NCBI RefSeq assembly: GCF_024127895.1
Contig: NZ_JAMYBK010000006.1
Coordinates: 1 to 64,000 of the forward strand
Direction: 5' to 3'
From: Pseudomonas guariconensis
Lineage (GTDB): Bacteria; Pseudomonadota; Gammaproteobacteria; Pseudomonadales; Pseudomonadaceae
Length of the DNA: 64,000 nt
The stretch's first letter is position 1; each line of letters opens with the position of its first letter. Positions 61,552 to 64,000 of the stretch are shown in pieces. The notes under the pieces were generated by a model that was not told the DNA's origin, searched no databases, and saw only the letters and a list, made by a program, of their open reading frames with translations. The translations under genes and the position numbers were made by a program.

Positions 61552-62370
61552 ATGTCACGTCGTATTTCCCCCGTCATACCCGGCTTCGGGCTGACACTGG
61601 GCTACACCTTGGTGTATCTCAGCCTGATCGTGCTGATACCACTGGCCGCCATGTTCGTGCATGCCGCGCAGCTCACCTGGGAGCAGTTCTGGAGCATCGT
61701 CAGCGCACCACGGGTGCTCGCCGCGCTCAAGCTGAGCTTCGGCACCGCCCTGGCCGCCGCCCTCATCAATGGCGTGATCGGCACCCTGCTGGCCTGGGTG
61801 CTGGTGCGCTATGACTTCCCCGGGCGCAAGATCATCGACGCGATGATCGACCTGCCGTTCGCCCTGCCCACCGCCGTCGCCGGCATCGCCCTGACTGCCT
61901 TGTACGCGCCCGCCGGCTGGGTCGGCCAGTTCGCCACCGACCTTGGCTTCAAGATCGCCTACACGCCGCTGGGCATCACCCTGGCGCTGACCTTCGTCAC
62001 CCTGCCGTTCGTGGTGCGCACGGTGCAGCCGGTACTCGCCGACATCCCCCGCGAGGTCGAGGAGGCCGCCGCCTGCCTGGGGGCCAGGCCATTGCAGGTG
62101 TTCCGCCACGTGCTGGCACCGGCGCTGCTGCCGGCCTGGCTGACCGGCTTCGCCCTGGCCTTCGCCCGGGGTGTCGGCGAATACGGCTCGGTGATCTTCA
62201 TCGCCGGCAACATGCCGATGAAGACCGAGATCCTGCCGCTGCTGATCATGGTCAAGCTGGACCAGTACGACTACACCGGCGCCACCGCCATCGGCGTGCT
62301 GATGCTGGTGGTTTCCTTCATCCTGCTGCTGCTGATCAACCTGCTGCAGCGGCGCATCGAAACCCCTTGA
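61552..62370 (+). CDS. cysT: Sulfate ABC transporter permease CysT
   Basis: A 272-residue permease (also called CysU) with six hydrophobic spans. It starts [20 protein letters not shown] and carries the EAA loop [20 protein letters not shown]. The span [20 protein letters not shown] is characteristic. It lies 89 bases after sbp, within which CAGGGAC serves as ribosome site, and 13 bases before cysW. Confidence 0.95.
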   Translation: MSRRISPVIPGFGLTLGYTLVYLSLIVLIPLAAMFVHAAQLTWEQFWSIVSAPRVLAALKLSFGTALAAALINGVIGTLLAWVLVRYDFPGRKIIDAMIDLPFALPTAVAGIALTALYAPAGWVGQFATDLGFKIAYTPLGITLALTFVTLPFVVRTVQPVLADIPREVEEAAACLGARPLQVFRHVLAPALLPAWLTGFALAFARGVGEYGSVIFIAGNMPMKTEILPLLIMVKLDQYDYTGATAIGVLMLVVSFILLLLINLLQRRIETP

Positions 62371-62383
62371 AGGAGGCCCGGTA

Positions 62384-63256
62384 ATGTCTTCGTCATCCCT
62401 TGGCGCCGCCACCGCGGCCAATGCCGCCCGCCGTAGCAGCGCCACTTCGCGGCGCGTACTGGTCGGCCTGGCCTGGCTGGTGTTCGCGCTGTTCTTGCTG
62501 TTGCCGCTGTTCATCGTGGTGTCCCAGGCTTTGAAGAACGGCTTTGGCACCTTCTTCGAGGCGATCTTCGAACCCGACGCCCTGGCGGCGCTCAGGCTCA
62601 CCTTGCTCGCGGTGGTCATCTCGGTGCCGTTGAACCTGGTGTTCGGTGTCTGCGCCGCCTGGTGCGTGAGCAAGTACGACTTTCGCGGCAAGAGCGTGCT
62701 GGTCACCCTGATCGACCTGCCGTTCTCGGTCTCGCCGGTGATCGCCGGCCTGGTCTACGTGCTGATGTTCGGCGCCCAGGGCCTGCTCGGGCCATGGCTG
62801 CAGGACCACGACATCCAGATCGTCTTCGCCCTGCCGGGCATCGTCCTGGCGACCATCTTCGTCACCGTGCCCTTCGTCGCCCGCGAGCTGATCCCGCTGA
62901 TGCAGGAGCAGGGCACCCAGGAAGAAGAAGCCGCACGCCTGCTCGGCGCCAACGGCTGGCAGATGTTCTGGCACGTGACCTTGCCGAACATCAAGTGGGG
63001 CCTGATCTACGGCGTGGTGCTGTGTACCGCTCGGGCCATGGGCGAGTTCGGCGCGGTGTCGGTGGTATCCGGACATATCCGTGGCGTCACCAACACCTTG
63101 CCGCTGCACGTCGAGATTCTCTACAACGAGTACAACCACGTCGCGGCCTTCAGCGTGGCCAGCCTGCTGCTGATCCTGGCGCTGTTCATCCTGCTGCTCA
63201 AGCAGTGGAGCGAATCCCGTATTGACCGCCTGCGCCACGGCGCAGCGGAGGAATAA
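62384..63256 (+). CDS. cysW: Sulfate ABC transporter permease CysW
   Basis: A 290-residue permease, partner of CysT. After a Ser/Ala/Arg-rich cytoplasmic N-terminus come six spans, with the EAA loop [20 protein letters not shown] and the family stretch [24 protein letters not shown] lies before ATG 62384. A 3-base gap to cysA shows tight coupling. Confidence 0.95.
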   Translation: MSSSSLGAATAANAARRSSATSRRVLVGLAWLVFALFLLLPLFIVVSQALKNGFGTFFEAIFEPDALAALRLTLLAVVISVPLNLVFGVCAAWCVSKYDFRGKSVLVTLIDLPFSVSPVIAGLVYVLMFGAQGLLGPWLQDHDIQIVFALPGIVLATIFVTVPFVARELIPLMQEQGTQEEEAARLLGANGWQMFWHVTLPNIKWGLIYGVVLCTARAMGEFGAVSVVSGHIRGVTNTLPLHVEILYNEYNHVAAFSVASLLLILALFILLLKQWSESRIDRLRHGAAEE

Positions 63257-63259
63257 TTC

Positions 63260-64000
63260 ATGTCGATCGAAGTTCGTAACGTCAGCAAGCGCTTCAATAC
63301 TTTCCAGGCCCTGGACAACATCAACCTGGACATCAACAGTGGCGAGCTGGTGGCCCTGCTTGGCCCCTCCGGTTGCGGCAAGACCACCCTGCTGCGCATC
63401 ATCGCCGGCCTCGAGACCCCGGACCAGGGCAACATCGTGTTCCATGGCGAGGATGTCTCCGGCCATGACGTGCGTGACCGCAACGTCGGTTTCGTGTTCC
63501 AGCACTACGCCTTGTTCCGCCACATGAGCGTGTTCGACAACGTCGCCTTCGGCCTGCGCATGAAGCCCAAGGGTGAGCGCCCGCGCGAGAGCAAGATCGC
63601 CGAGAAGGTGCATGAGCTGCTGAACATGGTCCAGCTCGACTGGCTCGCCGACCGCTACCCCGAGCAGCTTTCCGGTGGCCAGCGCCAGCGCATCGCCCTG
63701 GCCCGCGCCCTGGCGGTGGAGCCCAAGGTACTGCTGCTCGACGAGCCGTTCGGGGCTCTCGACGCCAAGGTGCGCAAGGAGCTGCGCCGCTGGCTGGCGC
63801 GGTTGCACGAGGACATCAACCTGACCTCGGTGTTCGTGACCCACGATCAGGAAGAGGCGATGGAAGTGGCCGACCGTATCGTGGTGATGAACAAGGGCGT
63901 GATCGAGCAGATCGGCTCGCCCGGCGAGGTGTACGAGAAGCCGGCCAACGACTTCGTCTATCACTTCCTGGGCGATTCCAACCGGTTGAGCCTGAGCGAC
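63260..64000 (+). CDS. cysA: Sulfate/thiosulfate ABC transporter ATP-binding protein, partial
   Basis: The first 247 residues of CysA; the gene runs off the window end. Visible are Walker [20 protein letters not shown]-loop [17 protein letters not shown], signature [16 protein letters not shown], Walker [16 protein letters not shown] and switch His in [16 protein letters not shown]. The C-terminal TOBE region is missing only because of the window edge. GGAGG precedes ATG 63260. Confidence 0.95.
   Translation, partial: MSIEVRNVSKRFNTFQALDNINLDINSGELVALLGPSGCGKTTLLRIIAGLETPDQGNIVFHGEDVSGHDVRDRNVGFVFQHYALFRHMSVFDNVAFGLRMKPKGERPRESKIAEKVHELLNMVQLDWLADRYPEQLSGGQRQRIALARALAVEPKVLLLDEPFGALDAKVRKELRRWLARLHEDINLTSVFVTHDQEEAMEVADRIVVMNKGVIEQIGSPGEVYEKPANDFVYHFLGDSNRLSLSD

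Overview
The window looks like a chromosome segment from a fluorescent Pseudomonas close to P. putida. This rests on high GC, Pseudomonas REP/REPIN repeats (GTGGGAGCGG/CGGGCTTG type) between genes, and a gene order (hemB-ppk/ppx-trxA-rho-ubiD, 6S RNA between zapA and ygfA, pepP-ubiH-ubiI, gcvTHP, argE-argA, spu polyamine genes, cys sulfate transporter) that I recognise as typical of that group. Species was assigned from memory of gene order, not by alignment. Almost everything is core metabolism. No rRNA, tRNA, CRISPR array, transposase or prophage genes were seen.

Layout. 0.1-2.7 kb: elbB, a sterol-desaturase-family membrane protein and a DedA protein whose 3' ends overlap. 2.9-8.2 kb: hemB, polyphosphate kinase and convergent exopolyphosphatase, thioredoxin. 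8.4-12.3 kb: rho, ubiD and a ferredoxin-type flavin reductase. 12.6-19.8 kb: chaC, a quinone oxidoreductase, an orphan FliL-like protein and an yhiI-rbbA-yhhJ type export operon. 19.8-22.1 kb: EVE protein, a 49-residue membrane peptide, ygfA, 6S RNA, zapA and a small coiled coil. 22.2-27.0 kb: ygfB-pepP-ubiH-DUF4442-ubiI, tightly packed and partly overlapping. 29.5-36.9 kb: a ferric-iron binding protein and permease without ATPase, then the glycine cleavage genes gcvT-gcvH-gcvP. 37-40 kb: DUF2388 protein, an orphan GspE/PilB-type ATPase, an ACT-like protein divergent from an Lrp/AsnC regulator. 40.2-44.3 kb: CYTH/CHAD triphosphatase, argE, argA. 44.3-54.7 kb: polyamine uptake and catabolism (spuI, spuB-spuC-spuDEFGH). 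54.9-60.1 kb: a TriABC-like RND pump with two adaptors. 60.2-64.0 kb: oscA-sbp-cysT-cysW-cysA, the last gene cut by the window edge.

The one clearly accessory stretch is 27.2-29.25 kb, between ubiI and the iron transporter. It is more AT-rich than its surroundings and holds a PAAR-domain protein with a glycine-rich membrane tail (a probable type VI secretion pore-forming effector), an overlapping three-helix membrane protein that is probably its immunity protein, and a remnant of what looks like a second immunity gene. The PAAR gene is frameshifted in the middle of its PAAR domain, so the effector is probably either dead or mis-sequenced. This islet is the best candidate for something new here.

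Other points worth checking are regulatory: an arginine-rich leader ORF pair in front of argA, competing hairpins over the gcvP ribosome binding site, a structured gene-free stretch before chaC, a perfect 13-bp hairpin between spuD and spuE, and an AT-rich inverted repeat between spuI and spuB.
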